From positions 94,258 through 158,257 of the forward strand of contig DASTPP010000174.1 in assembly GCA_035762175.1 (NCBI GenBank): DNA of 64,000 nucleotides, read 5' to 3'. The notes below the pieces were generated by a model. The model searched no databases. It had not been told where the DNA came from and saw nothing but the letters and a program-made list of their open reading frames with translations. Position numbers and translations under genes: made by a program. The stretch comes from DASTPP01 sp035762175 (GTDB taxonomy: Bacteria > Myxococcota_A > Polyangia > Polyangiales > Polyangiaceae). This document shows positions 1 through 8,601 of this stretch, one piece after another; positions within the stretch are counted from its first letter, which is position 1; each line of letters opens with the position of its first letter.

Positions 1-165
1 CGGGGCTCATTCGGGGTGAAGTCGACGGCCCGCGCGTCTGTTACTGCCTCGAGCCGCGCGGGCTTCGCCGCTTCAAGGCCCTCGTGGGCGGGCTCTGACC
101 GCGCCTCGTCCCCGAAGCGAGGCCCCTTTGAGACGACCACGCCCTCGAACGAACGAGTCGACCCC

Positions 166-603
166 ATGACGAAACCGATCGGCATCCTGTTTCTCTGCGT
201 CGCCAACTCGTCGCGCAGTCAAATGGCCGAGGGGCTCGCGCGTAGCCTGTTCGGCGACGCGGCTCGCGTCCAGAGCGCGGGCTCGGCCCCGACGCGCGTC
301 AACCCCTACGCCGTCGAGGTGATGCATGAGATCGGCATCGACCTCGCCTCGTACGCCTCGAAGTCGGTCGAGACGATCGACCCGAGCACGGTCGACCTCG
401 TCATCACGCTCTGCGCCGAAGAGGTCTGTCCGGTCTTCCTCGGCAAGGTCGAGCGGGTGCACTGGCCCATCCCCGACCCGGCTTCCGATGACCCCTCGCT
501 CGGACCGGGCGAGATGCTCCGGCGCTTCCGGGCCGCGCGCGACGAGATCCGTACCCGGTTGACGGCCCTGCGCGAGGCCCTGGCGGCAGACCTCGACCGA
601 TGA
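166..603 (+). CDS. arsC: Arsenate reductase, low-MW phosphatase type
   Basis: Reduces arsenate to arsenite in the cytoplasm so it can be exported or further processed. The 145-residue protein has the phosphatase-loop signature CVANSSRS (C11, R17) right after the first beta strand, and a second redox cysteine pair C83/C88 in TLCAEEVCP, as in thioredoxin-coupled ArsC. I chose the ATG at 166 because it places the P-loop at residue 11; an in-frame GTG at 16 would add 50 residues with no family counterpart. It overlaps arsH by ATGA, so the two are translationally coupled. The C83-C88 spacing is shorter than in the staphylococcal enzyme. Confidence 0.93.
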   Translation: MTKPIGILFLCVANSSRSQMAEGLARSLFGDAARVQSAGSAPTRVNPYAVEVMHEIGIDLASYASKSVETIDPSTVDLVITLCAEEVCPVFLGKVERVHWPIPDPASDDPSLGPGEMLRRFRAARDEIRTRLTALREALAADLDR

Positions 604-1304
604 AGCCCGACGACCTCCACGTCGCCCCGCCCGAGCTGCGCCCGCTCTCGACGCACCCGCCGCGCATCCTCTTCCTCTACGGGTCGCTGCGCGAACGCTC
701 GTACAGCCGCCTGCTCGCCGAAGAGGCCGGCCGCATCATCGCGGGCCTCGGCGCCGAGGTGCGCTTCTTCGACCCGCGCGAGCTGCCGGTGTGCAACGCC
801 ATGCCGGCGAGCCACCCGAAGGTGCAAGAGCTGCGCGAGCTCTCACTCTGGTCCGAGGGCCAGGTGTGGTCGACCCCCGAGATGCACGGCACCATCACGG
901 GCGTGATGAAGAACCAGATCGACTGGATCCCCCTGAGCATCGGCGCCGTGCGCCCGACGCAGGGGCGCACACTCGCCGTCATGCAGGTCTCGGGGGGCTC
1001 GCAGTCGTTCAACGCCGTCAACGTGCTGCGCGTGCTCGGCCGGTGGATGCGCATGTTCACCATCCCCAACCAGAGCTCGGTCGCCAAGGCGTACGACGAG
1101 TTCCACGAGGACGGGCGGATGAAAGAGTCGTCGTACCGCGACCGCGTGGTCGACGTGATGGAGGAGCTCTACAAGTTCACGCTCCTCTTGCGCGACCAGG
1201 TCGACTACCTGACCGACCGCTACAGCGAGCGCAAGGAGCGGGCGGTCAAGGAGGCGCTCGACGCGGCGAACCCCAAGCACCGCCTCGGCAAGCAGGGCCT
1301 TTGA
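600..1304 (+). CDS. arsH: ArsH NADPH-dependent flavin oxidoreductase
   Basis: Flavodoxin-like FMN protein. ArsH enzymes oxidise trivalent organoarsenicals or reduce quinones and metals using NADPH. The 234-residue length is normal for the family. The FMN phosphate loop GSLRERSYSR starts at residue 28, and the segment VWSTPEMHGTITGVMKNQ is the characteristic central ArsH stretch. The start codon sits inside the arsC stop (ATGA). The end at 1304 converges on arsI, which ends at 1326, leaving only about 20 bp between the two transcription units. Confidence 0.94.
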   Translation: MKPDDLHVAPPELRPLSTHPPRILFLYGSLRERSYSRLLAEEAGRIIAGLGAEVRFFDPRELPVCNAMPASHPKVQELRELSLWSEGQVWSTPEMHGTITGVMKNQIDWIPLSIGAVRPTQGRTLAVMQVSGGSQSFNAVNVLRVLGRWMRMFTIPNQSSVAKAYDEFHEDGRMKESSYRDRVVDVMEELYKFTLLLRDQVDYLTDRYSERKERAVKEALDAANPKHRLGKQGL

Positions 1305-1325
1305 GGCCGCGGGCGGCGCCCCGTG

Positions 1326-1811
1326 CTACCCGCAGCAGGCGCCCGCCTTCGCGCCCCCTTCGCCCTCGACCGCGACCTTCGGCACGCAGCACGCCGCCCC
1401 GCCCGCCTGCTTCTCGAGCACCGGCCCCTCGCCCATCACGGCCGCCTCGCCCTTGACGACGAACACCTCCCACGCGTTGCCGTCGGGGTCTTCGACCCAG
1501 ACCTTGTCTTGCAGGGCGTAGCAGCACGAGGTGTTCTCTTCGGTCGTCGTCTTCAGCCCCGCCGACTTGAAGCGGGTCCAGGCCACGGCGACGTCTTCGC
1601 TGCTCGCCACTTGGATGCCGAAGTGGCTGGCGTTGATGCCCGTGCGCGGCGCCTCCTGCATGGTCAGGTTCAGCGAGGGCGCGTCGAGATCGAACTTGGC
1701 GTAGCCCGGGCGCCGCTTGGTCGCCTTCACCCCGAAGGCCTTCTCGTAAAAGGCGACCGAGGCGTCGATGTTCGAGACGTTGAGCGAGAGGTGCGGCTTG
1801 ACGATGTTCAT
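1326..1811 (-). CDS. arsI: ArsI/CadI-type vicinal-oxygen-chelate protein (C-As lyase family)
   Basis: A 161-residue glyoxalase/bleomycin-resistance-fold protein. ArsI members cleave the carbon-arsenic bond of trivalent organoarsenicals, while CadI members are linked to cadmium. Candidate metal ligands are H7, H63 and E115. The substrate-binding cysteine pair is C96-C97 in NTSCCYA. Two further pairs lie in the tail (C141-C142, C159-C160), typical of the family and likely to bind metalloid. It lies 51 bp downstream of arsR on the same strand, so it is probably autoregulated through ArsR. With ArsH next door, organoarsenical detoxification is the better reading than cadmium resistance. Confidence 0.88.
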   Translation of the reverse strand: MNIVKPHLSLNVSNIDASVAFYEKAFGVKATKRRPGYAKFDLDAPSLNLTMQEAPRTGINASHFGIQVASSEDVAVAWTRFKSAGLKTTTEENTSCCYALQDKVWVEDPDGNAWEVFVVKGEAAVMGEGPVLEKQAGGAACCVPKVAVEGEGGAKAGACCG

Positions 1812-1862
1812 GGTGTCCTTCCTTCCAAAAAAGTCGAAATAACGGGCAAAAAAACACGGCGG

Positions 1863-2174
1863 TCAGCAGCAGCCCGACTTGCCGTTGCCGCGGCAGCAGT
1901 CTTCCCAGAGGTACGTCGTGAGGGCGCGGAGCGCCGTGTAGTCGGCCGCGTAGTAGTGGAACGTGCCCGCGCTGCGGGTCGAGAGAAGGCCCGCGTCGAC
2001 CAGCCGCTTGAGGTGGTGACTGAGGGTCGAGGCCGGCAGGTCGACGTGCGCCTGGATGTCGCCGGCGGACGCGCCCTCGGGGCCCGCCTGCACCACGTAG
2101 CGCAGCACCGTCAGGCGCACCGGGTGGCCGAGGGCGCTGAGCTGCTCGGCGTGGCGTTCGAGCTTCGAGGGCAC
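1863..2174 (-). CDS. arsR: ArsR-family metalloid-responsive repressor
   Basis: Winged-helix repressor of 103 residues with a recognition helix around SHHLKRLVDAGLL (51-64). The classical N-terminal ELCVC metal site is absent. The C terminus instead carries C93-C94 and C102-C103, which are plausible arsenite ligands because other ArsR subtypes sense through C-terminal cysteines. The start is a GTG at 2174; the nearby ATG is out of frame. First gene of arsR-arsI, divergent from the dioxygenase operon at 2350. Confidence 0.9.
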   Translation of the reverse strand: MPSKLERHAEQLSALGHPVRLTVLRYVVQAGPEGASAGDIQAHVDLPASTLSHHLKRLVDAGLLSTRSAGTFHYYAADYTALRALTTYLWEDCCRGNGKSGCC

Positions 2175-2176
2175 GC

Positions 2177-2212
2177 CATAATTCTAATATTCTCGAAGAA
2201 GCGGCGCAAGCC
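2177..2212 (-). promoter_or_regulatory. Probable arsR promoter/operator
   Basis: A short AT-rich patch in an otherwise GC-rich area directly upstream of arsR. Read on the minus strand it holds TTGCGC, 17 bp, TAGAAT, resembling a -35/-10 pair, and it overlaps the small palindrome TTCT-CGA-AGAA at 2190-2200. If this is the promoter, the arsR transcript is almost leaderless. ArsR proteins bind imperfect palindromes at their own promoters; the assignment here is inference. Confidence 0.4.
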
Positions 2213-2349
2213 CTATCTTCGACAAAAATGGAAGTTGGCTTCACGGTCGCACCGGGGGGGCGGTCTTGAGCCCGCCCTGGGGGACGGGGGGACGATTTCT
2301 TGCGTCCATCGGCTCCGGCCGGCGTCCTCAAGGGGCGAAGGAGACCCCG

Positions 2350-3369
2350 ATGTCCGAGACGTTCCCCGTGCCCCCGAGCGGCGCCTCGCCCCCGACGCCC
2401 CCCGCGGGCCTGCCCTTGCCCGGCGACTTCGTCGGGCCCGAGCTCGCCCGTTCGCCCGACACCTTCGTCCATGAGCTGCCGCTTCCCGTTCGGGCGGGAC
2501 TTCGGGGGCTGCTCGCGACCATCGAACGCGGGCAGGAGGGGCCCGAGATCGAACGGGGCGTGCGCGAAGTCCTCGCCGACGCGACGCGGCGGACGCTCAC
2601 GGCGTTGACCTCGGGCCCGGGGCTGATTCTGCTGCGGGGTGTGCCCGTCGAGGGCCGCCCGCGCGATGCCGTTGCGGCCCTCTACGCGATGATGGGACGC
2701 GCGATCGGTCAGCCCGTGCCGCAGAACCTCGACGGCGAGCGGATGACCGACGTTCGTGACACGGGCGCCGACCCGAGCGACCCCGAGGTCCGGCTCTACC
2801 GCACGCGCGCCGAGCAAGACTTCCACACCGACGGCGCCGACGTCATCGGGCTGCTCTGCCTGCGAGGCGCGAAGGCGGGGGGCGAGAGCCGACTCGTCAG
2901 CTCGGTGCGCGTCTACCGGAAGGTCTGCGAGGCGCGCCCCGACCTCGCGCCCTTGCTCTTCGAGCCTTGGTTCTTTCACCTGCCCGGCGGCAAGGCCCGC
3001 GGCCTGCCCGAGGCGCTGCCCCGGCCCATCGCCGCCTTCGACGGCCGCAAGCTCGAGACCTTCTTCATCGGCTGGTACCTGCGCAACGCCCAGGCTTTCG
3101 ACGGGGTGCCGCGCTTCGACCACGCCCGGCGCGAGCTGCTCGAGCTCTACGAGGCGGCGGCCAACGACCCCTCGCTCGCGCTCGACATGCATTTTCGGCC
3201 GGGCGACGTGCAGTGGCTACGCAACGCCTTCGTGCTGCACAAGCGCACCGCCTACGAAGACCACCCCGAGCCCGAGCGCAAGCGCCACCTGCTACGCCTC
3301 TGGCTCTCGGTCGAGGGCATCGACGACGCGACGCCGCGCTTCTCGCCCGAGGGGGGCGCGCCGTCATGA
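2350..3369 (+). CDS. TauD/TfdA-like Fe(II)/2-oxoglutarate dioxygenase
   Basis: A 339-residue member of the TauD/TfdA fold. The iron ligands are visible as H159-T-D161 (DFHTDG) and H297 (FVLHKRTAYEDH), with an arginine-rich stretch at 310-316 for 2-oxoglutarate. The substrate is unknown. The ATG at 2350 has a good ribosome site (GAAGGAG) and the protein starts with a disordered Pro-rich segment; an upstream GTG is unlikely. It overlaps the next gene by ATGA, so it forms an operon with a small membrane protein and an ECF-like sigma factor. Confidence 0.82.
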   Translation: MSETFPVPPSGASPPTPPAGLPLPGDFVGPELARSPDTFVHELPLPVRAGLRGLLATIERGQEGPEIERGVREVLADATRRTLTALTSGPGLILLRGVPVEGRPRDAVAALYAMMGRAIGQPVPQNLDGERMTDVRDTGADPSDPEVRLYRTRAEQDFHTDGADVIGLLCLRGAKAGGESRLVSSVRVYRKVCEARPDLAPLLFEPWFFHLPGGKARGLPEALPRPIAAFDGRKLETFFIGWYLRNAQAFDGVPRFDHARRELLELYEAAANDPSLALDMHFRPGDVQWLRNAFVLHKRTAYEDHPEPERKRHLLRLWLSVEGIDDATPRFSPEGGAPS

Positions 3370-3890
3370 ACTTCGACGCCGAACTCGCCGCCTCGGTGAG
3401 CCTGCTCGCGTTCGCCGCCCTCTCGTTCGTCGACGGGGTGGTGCTGCACTTCTTCCTCGAGCGCCTGCCCTTCCGGCCGGGCTCGCGCCTCGAGCACGGG
3501 CTGCACACGGCGCGCGCCGTGCTCTTCGCGCCCGTGCTCCTGGCCTTCTTCGACGCGCGCGCGTCGCTCGCCACGGGGCTCGCGCTGCTCGCCGTCGACC
3601 TGGCCTTCGAGGTCTGGGACATGCTCATCGAGCGCCAGAGCCGGGCCTTCTCCGGGGGGCTTCGCACGCGCGAGTACGCCCTGCACGGCGTGCTGGTGGC
3701 GCTGCACACGGCCGCCGTCGCGTTCACGCTCGTGGCCCGGCAGGCCCCGGCCCGCACCCCGACCCCCCTCTCGCTCGCGGCCGTGACGGGCTGGCTCTTG
3801 CCTGGCTCCACATTGGTCGCCCTGGCGCACGTCGTCTTGCTTGCGGCGCCGACCTGGGCGGCGCACTCTCGGGCGACGGAGGCCTCATGA
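3366..3890 (+). CDS. Small multi-pass membrane protein, unknown family
   Basis: 174 residues with about four hydrophobic segments, acidic and histidine residues at helix ends (FVDGVVLHFF, EHGLHTARAV, LHGVLVALHTAAV) and a polar loop rich in Arg and Glu. I do not recognise the family. It overlaps the dioxygenase stop (ATGA) and its own stop overlaps the sigma-factor start (ATGA), so all three are co-translated. The repeated intramembrane histidines might suggest a redox or metal role, which is speculation. Confidence 0.7.
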   Translation: MNFDAELAASVSLLAFAALSFVDGVVLHFFLERLPFRPGSRLEHGLHTARAVLFAPVLLAFFDARASLATGLALLAVDLAFEVWDMLIERQSRAFSGGLRTREYALHGVLVALHTAAVAFTLVARQAPARTPTPLSLAAVTGWLLPGSTLVALAHVVLLAAPTWAAHSRATEAS

Positions 3891-4504
3891 GCGGCGCGGC
3901 GAGCGCGTGCGACCTGCGGAACGTGGCGAGGCGGCTGCGGCCCTTCGTCGAGCGGCGCGTGCCCCGCGACGACGTCGACGACGTGTTGCAAGAGGTGCTC
4001 GAGCAAGTTTACGAGGGCGTTGGCTCGGTCGAAGACGAGACCCACTACGTCGCCTGGCTGCACCGCGTCGCGCGCAACGCCGTCGCCGACCACCACCGGC
4101 GCCGCGGCCGCGCGGATGCCAAGCACGCGGCCTTCGCGGGCGAGTGGCAGGGCCCCGAAGACGAGCGGCGCTACGACGAAGAGACGCTCGCCTACTTCGT
4201 CCGGGCCTTCGTCGAGATGGTGCCCTCGCCCTACCACGAGGCGCTCACGCGCACCGAGCTCGAGGGGCTCACGATGCGCGAGGCGGCCGAGCGCGAGGGC
4301 GTCACACTCACCGCGATGAAGTCGCGGGTGCAGCGGGGCCGGCGTCTGCTCCGCGAGCTGTTCGAGGCGTGCTGCGAGATCGCGCTCGATGCGCGCGGGC
4401 GAGTGGTCGACTACGAGCCGCGGGCACCGTCCCGAGGGTTAGGGGCTGGCGTCTGGCTCGTTGGTCGGCGTGGCCTTCATTCCGCGCCCGTCCCGCTCGC
4501 GTAG
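3887..4504 (+). CDS. SigZ-like ECF sigma factor
   Basis: About 205 residues. Sigma region 2 covers residues 15-75 (DDVLQEVLEQVYEGV, YVAWLHRVARNAVADHHRRR) and region 4 covers about 107-157 (YHEALTRTELEGLTMREAAE, then the helix-turn-helix). Region 4 is followed by CCEIALDARGRVVDYEPR, an ending typical of SigZ-type factors, with an adjacent Cys pair at 162-163. The reading frame continues about 25 residues past that ending, so the C terminus is uncertain. As last gene of the operon it may autoregulate the dioxygenase and membrane genes. No anti-sigma gene is visible. Confidence 0.8.
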   Translation: MSGAASACDLRNVARRLRPFVERRVPRDDVDDVLQEVLEQVYEGVGSVEDETHYVAWLHRVARNAVADHHRRRGRADAKHAAFAGEWQGPEDERRYDEETLAYFVRAFVEMVPSPYHEALTRTELEGLTMREAAEREGVTLTAMKSRVQRGRRLLRELFEACCEIALDARGRVVDYEPRAPSRGLGAGVWLVGRRGLHSAPVPLA

Positions 4505-4775
4505 GGCGCGATGGCGTCTTCGCAGGCCTTGCCGTTGAGGGCGTGCAGATACTGGCGGCCGCCGCGGCAGGTTACTTCTTCCGGCAGCTCGCCCGTGATC
4601 GGGTCGGTAACGCCCGGACAGTTGCTCGTGCCGGTCGACCTCGACGAGGCTCATGACGACCAAGTGTTCGTTGGCAGGGGGCTCGCCGGACACGTACAGG
4701 ACGACCGTCGAAGAGGCCGCAGACGATACCCTGGAAGTCCTTGCCGGACTGATGAGGTAGGGGGCCAATACACAC
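4477..4775 (-). pseudogene. Frameshifted remnant of a small exported protein
   Basis: No single frame is open, yet three overlapping frames give protein-like sequence in order: SGKDFQGIVCGLFDG, then VVLYVSGEPPANEHLVVMSL, then PITGELPEEVTCRGG followed by QYLHALNGKACEDAIAPYAS and a stop at 4477. Two single-base shifts would join them into a cysteine-containing protein of about 95 residues. The 3' end overlaps the end of the convergent sigma gene. It is either a decaying gene or a spot of sequencing error. Confidence 0.45.
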
Positions 4776-4808
4776 TCCCGATCGATAAAGAAGGCGATAG
4801 CCTCCCCT

Positions 4809-5876
4809 TCAGATGTCTAGGTCGCCGTCGATAATGTGCCAGCGACGCGGGTCGGTCACCGCCTCGAGCTCCCCCCCCGCGAGGCCCAAGGGGTGGATGA
4901 CGAACGAGCGCGCCTGCGGGCGTCGCAAGAAGCCGAGCCGCCTCAGTCGGGCCGAGAGGCCCTCGTCGGCGATGAGGTCGAGCGCGACCGACGCGTAGCC
5001 CGCGGAACGCAGCACGCGCACGAAGCACAAGAGCAGAGCCTCGAGTTGTCGGGCGGGCTGCTCGCAGAACAAGTCGGCGACGTGGGCGCGCCCGCCGCCG
5101 AGGCCGCGGTAGGTCACGAAGCCCGCGAGAGCGCCAGAGCGGCGTGAGGCCAGGCCGAAGGTGTAATGTCGTGCGCTCGGGAACTCGTCGTAGCGCCAGC
5201 GCAGGAAGGCCGCGTCGCGCACGCCGGTGATGTCGTGGGCGCCCCGGCCCCGCTCCCACAGGGCGTCGAAGCGAGCGTCGGCCGGCCCCAGGTGGGCGCC
5301 CTCGTGTCCGAAGGCCAGCGCGAGCGAGGCGGCGCCTTCGGCGAGCCCGAGCGCCGCGTCGAGCACCGGGGCGCCGAGGCCCGCGAGGGCAGGAGCGGTG
5401 ACGCGCTGGAGGAACGCGCCGGTGCGCAGGGGCCGCACCCACGAGGTAGACTCGCCGACCAGCGTGTAGCCCATGCGCTTGATGATGGGCAGCGCGTTCT
5501 TGTTGGGGTAACCCCAGATGAAGTCGTAGCGCTCCCTCTTCGCGGCCTCGAGCAGCGCCCGTTGCAGCATCAGGGCGGGCCCGGCGAAGCGGTGGCGCCG
5601 ATCGACCGCGAGGTCGCTCGCGACGCCGACGCGCGCCTCGCGCCCCCCGAGCCGCACGCGCCGGGGCACGAGCGAGGCGCAGCCGACGACGCCGTCGCGC
5701 CCCTGGTCTTCGACGACGACGGTGGTGGGGGGGCCCTCGGGGTTTCGCTCGTAAAGCCACCGGATGCGCTCCTGTGTCACGCCGGCGATGGCCGGGTCGT
5801 GCATGTTGCCGGCCCAGAGGCGGGCGAGGGCTTCGCGGTCGGCGGCGAGGTCGAGGTCGCGGGTTGCGTAGGGCAT
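4809..5876 (-). CDS. GNAT-family N-acetyltransferase
   Basis: 355 residues, which is long for GNAT. The N-terminal half holds an acetyl-CoA-binding region (VGVASDLAVDRRHRFAGPAL, near residues 85-105). The motif FIWGYPNKNALPIIKRMGY is typical of GNAT proteins with a second degenerate GNAT-like half, seen here as HVADLFCEQPARQLEALL. The substrate is unknown. Transcribed away from the sigma gene upstream and convergent with the SigZ-like operon. Confidence 0.75.
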   Translation of the reverse strand: MPYATRDLDLAADREALARLWAGNMHDPAIAGVTQERIRWLYERNPEGPPTTVVVEDQGRDGVVGCASLVPRRVRLGGREARVGVASDLAVDRRHRFAGPALMLQRALLEAAKRERYDFIWGYPNKNALPIIKRMGYTLVGESTSWVRPLRTGAFLQRVTAPALAGLGAPVLDAALGLAEGAASLALAFGHEGAHLGPADARFDALWERGRGAHDITGVRDAAFLRWRYDEFPSARHYTFGLASRRSGALAGFVTYRGLGGGRAHVADLFCEQPARQLEALLLCFVRVLRSAGYASVALDLIADEGLSARLRRLGFLRRPQARSFVIHPLGLAGGELEAVTDPRRWHIIDGDLDI

Positions 5877-6131
5877 CGGGGGCAGAAGCGGGGCCAGCCT
5901 GGGCGGCGATTCCTCTGGGCCTTCGTCGCGCGGCCGGATGGCCTGCTGCCATGCCCCCGCTCTGACGAGGGCGCCCGAAGAGCCGCCCTTGCGTCGTGTA
6001 CTACACCGTTCGACCGAGTCGGGGCTACCCTACTCTCGGGCGTCGGCGGGCCCTGACACACGGCGAAGCGAGGGCGAGCGGAGTAACCTGCTCGGCCACA
6101 AGAGGAACCGGGCAGGCCACAAGGGGGGGTG

Positions 6132-6797
6132 CTACGCGCTCGGGGTGTGACCACCGCACGAGTGCCCGCCTTCGCTCGAAGAAGCCTCCTTCGGCCCAGC
6201 GCAGGTGCAGTTCAGGCAGCCGTGCTCGGCACAGGTGCCGCACGAGGCGACGACCTGGCGTCGTAGCGCGTCGCGCGCCCGGAACACCCGCACCGCCGCG
6301 TTGCCGCTCGAGATGCCCTGCTCTTCGGCGAAGGCCTTGACGGGCACGCCCTCGACTTCGATGCGCCGGAGGGCCTCGGCGTACTCGGGCTTGAGCGTTT
6401 CGGCCAGGCGGGCGACGCACTGGCAGACGGCGCCCCGGACGTCTTCGACCGGCTCCTCGTAGCGCTCGAGCTCTTCGGCGAAGGCCGCGAGCGCGCGCTC
6501 GGCGGCCCCGTGGCGGCGCTGGTGATCGACGACGGCGTTGCGTAGCGCGCGGTAGAACCAGGCGACGGCCGATTCGTCGTTCCGCAGTGTCTCGACGCGA
6601 CCGATGCCGCGCACGAAGGCCTCTTGCAAGATGTCTTCGGCCAGGTCGCGGCGGCCGCCCAGGCGCCGCTCGAGGAAGCGCAAAAACTCGCGGTGGTTCT
6701 CGACGAGCGACCGGACGATTAGCGCGCTCTGCGGCTGCTGGCCCGCGCCGTCATCTGCGGGTTCAAAAGCCCGCTCGTCGGCCCTGTCGGTTGACAT
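6132..6797 (-). CDS. ECF sigma factor with C-terminal Cys-rich tail (CorE-like candidate)
   Basis: 221 residues. Region 2 lies around 33-98 (DILQEAFVRGIGRVETL, AVAWFYRALRNAVVDHQRR) and region 4 around 130-182. A cysteine cluster CGTCAEHGCLNCTC (186-199) and a final GGHSCGGH follow; C125-Q-C127 lies in the linker. In Myxococcus the CorE-type ECF factors use a C-terminal cysteine-rich domain instead of an anti-sigma factor to sense copper or cadmium/zinc, so this is a candidate metal-gated sigma factor for the copper genes nearby. The ATG at 6797 was chosen; a start at 6833 adds only 12 non-conserved residues. Confidence 0.82.
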   Translation of the reverse strand: MSTDRADERAFEPADDGAGQQPQSALIVRSLVENHREFLRFLERRLGGRRDLAEDILQEAFVRGIGRVETLRNDESAVAWFYRALRNAVVDHQRRHGAAERALAAFAEELERYEEPVEDVRGAVCQCVARLAETLKPEYAEALRRIEVEGVPVKAFAEEQGISSGNAAVRVFRARDALRRQVVASCGTCAEHGCLNCTCAGPKEASSSEGGHSCGGHTPSA

Positions 6798-7054
6798 GGC
6801 CGGCAGCGTAGAGCCACGGCCCGAGGTCGGCAACGTAGCGCGACGGGCGGCCCGAAGCGCCGCCCCTGCGGCCGGCCTGGATGACGCGCCTGGAAGCTCT
6901 TGTTCGTCACCAGGGCCGAGCCATGAGTACCCTCGGCCGCGGCACCGCCACCTGCCCCCACATCGGTTCAGCCATCGTGCAGACTTCTTCGCGCCCCACG
7001 GCCTTGATGCCTTCGGCCGGGACTGTTCACCACGACCGCAGGTACAGTGACCTC

Positions 7055-8506
7055 ATGAGCGCCGTGGGGCATTCGGAAGGGCTCACGCCTTCGGAACGGC
7101 ACCTGAAAAAGCTCGGCTCCAGATCCTTTCTGAGCCTGTGGAGCTACGCGAACGTTTACCGCGACCAAGGCGGGGGCAAAGAGCTGTGTGACCTGTTGGT
7201 CATCTTCGGGGATAGCGTCGTCATCTTCTCCGACAAGCACTGCGCCTTCCCGAACTCGGGCGACGACGCCAAAGACTGGTCGCGCTGGTACCAGCGCGCC
7301 GTCGCCAAGTCGGCAGACCAGATTTTCGGCGCCGAGCGCTGGCTGCGCGACCACCCCGGCCGCGTCTTCGTCGACAGCAAGTGCACGGTGAAGTTGCCCA
7401 TCGGCCTGCCCGAGCCGAGCAAGATGCGTGTTCACCGGGTGGTCGTTGCGCTCGGAGCGTCCACTCGCTGCCAGGGCGCGCTCGGCGACAACGGCAGCCT
7501 CATGCTCGCCTCACCCAAGGGCGGTCAACAGGTGCCGCCGCCGTTCACGGTCTTCCCGAACGTGCCGCCCGACAAGCGCATCGTCCACGTCTTCGACGAG
7601 CACTCTCTGGACGTCGTCCTCGACGAGCTGGACACCATCCAGGATTTCTTGGCCTACCTTCGCAAGAAGGAGGCGCTGCTGGCGAGCACGGGCATACGGG
7701 CGCCGAGCGAGCAGGACTTGCTCGCGTTCTACCTGCAGAACGTCAACGCCCAAGACGAGCACGACTTCGTGCTCCCGGAGGCCTGCGACTTCTTTGGGCT
7801 TCAGGAAGGGCTTTGGGAGCACATCAGCGAACAGCCCGCGTACGCCGCGAAGAAGGCGCGAGATAGGCCCAGTTACGCCTGGGATCGGCTGATCGAGTAC
7901 CTGGTCGGCCGCATCGCGAGCGGCGATCTGACGATGGGCGGGGACACCGAGCTATCGACCCACGAGTTGGGTCTGAGGGTCATGGCGGCGGAGCGTCGCG
8001 TCGCGCGGCGCATGCTCGCCAACGCCTTCTTGGGCCTCGCACTCAACACGCCCAGAGGGCAGCCATTCGCCGTGAGGGTCGTGCTCTCGCCTTCCAAGGC
8101 GGGGGCCGCGTACGTGTTCGTGCTGCTCAAGCACGACCTCGGCACCAACTACGACGACTACCAGCGAGAGCGGCTCGAAAGGCTGCTCGCGTACGTCGAC
8201 GTGGTCAAGTACCTCTACCGAGATCTACAACATGTCGTCGGCATCGGGACCGAGACCCAAGATTCTCCGGGCCGTTCCGAGACGATGGCATACTTCGACA
8301 CCTCCGAATGGCCCGCCGAGGCACTCGAGCGCGGGCGCTGGCTTCATGAAGTGAAGGGCCTGATGAAAAGCGCCCGTACGTGGCACGCGCACGAGCGAGA
8401 GTACCCGAGCCTGCGTCAGCTTTCGGCGCCCGTCGACCCCCACGACGCGCGCCGTCGGCGTAACCGCGAGAAGCGGAGGCGGCGTGAGCTGCGCGACAAA
8501 CGCTAA
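7055..8506 (+). CDS. Hypothetical protein, possible nuclease-like N-terminal core
   Basis: 483 residues from the ATG at 7055; the 58 codons upstream look untranslated. The N-terminal segment KELCDLLVIFGDSVVIFSDK, with an E and a D before a beta-turn-beta and a D-x-K, resembles a PD-(D/E)XK restriction-type core. A helical middle follows, then a very basic tail (RRRRNREKRRRRELRDKR type). I do not recognise the family. It converges on copA and sits alone between a sigma factor and the copper genes. Confidence 0.65.
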   Translation: MSAVGHSEGLTPSERHLKKLGSRSFLSLWSYANVYRDQGGGKELCDLLVIFGDSVVIFSDKHCAFPNSGDDAKDWSRWYQRAVAKSADQIFGAERWLRDHPGRVFVDSKCTVKLPIGLPEPSKMRVHRVVVALGASTRCQGALGDNGSLMLASPKGGQQVPPPFTVFPNVPPDKRIVHVFDEHSLDVVLDELDTIQDFLAYLRKKEALLASTGIRAPSEQDLLAFYLQNVNAQDEHDFVLPEACDFFGLQEGLWEHISEQPAYAAKKARDRPSYAWDRLIEYLVGRIASGDLTMGGDTELSTHELGLRVMAAERRVARRMLANAFLGLALNTPRGQPFAVRVVLSPSKAGAAYVFVLLKHDLGTNYDDYQRERLERLLAYVDVVKYLYRDLQHVVGIGTETQDSPGRSETMAYFDTSEWPAEALERGRWLHEVKGLMKSARTWHAHEREYPSLRQLSAPVDPHDARRRRNREKRRRRELRDKR

Positions 8507-8601
8507 GCTGCCGAGCCCCTCCGAGGTGGCTGTGGCCTTGGAGGCGGCCAAGCCCCGCCAGGGTAGCCTGCACGCGAGCGCGAAGCAAAAGCGCCCCTGG
8601 C

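Noticed and set aside
142..165. GAACGAACG upstream of arsC as a fourth copy of the 17-bp motif
   Set aside because: Only nine of the 17 bases agree and the orientation relative to the gene is opposite.
1246..3192. A 648-codon minus-strand frame through arsI, arsR and the dioxygenase
   Set aside because: Arg/Gly/Ala-rich shadow of the real genes, which is common in this GC-rich sequence; only the arsI and arsR frames have family signatures.
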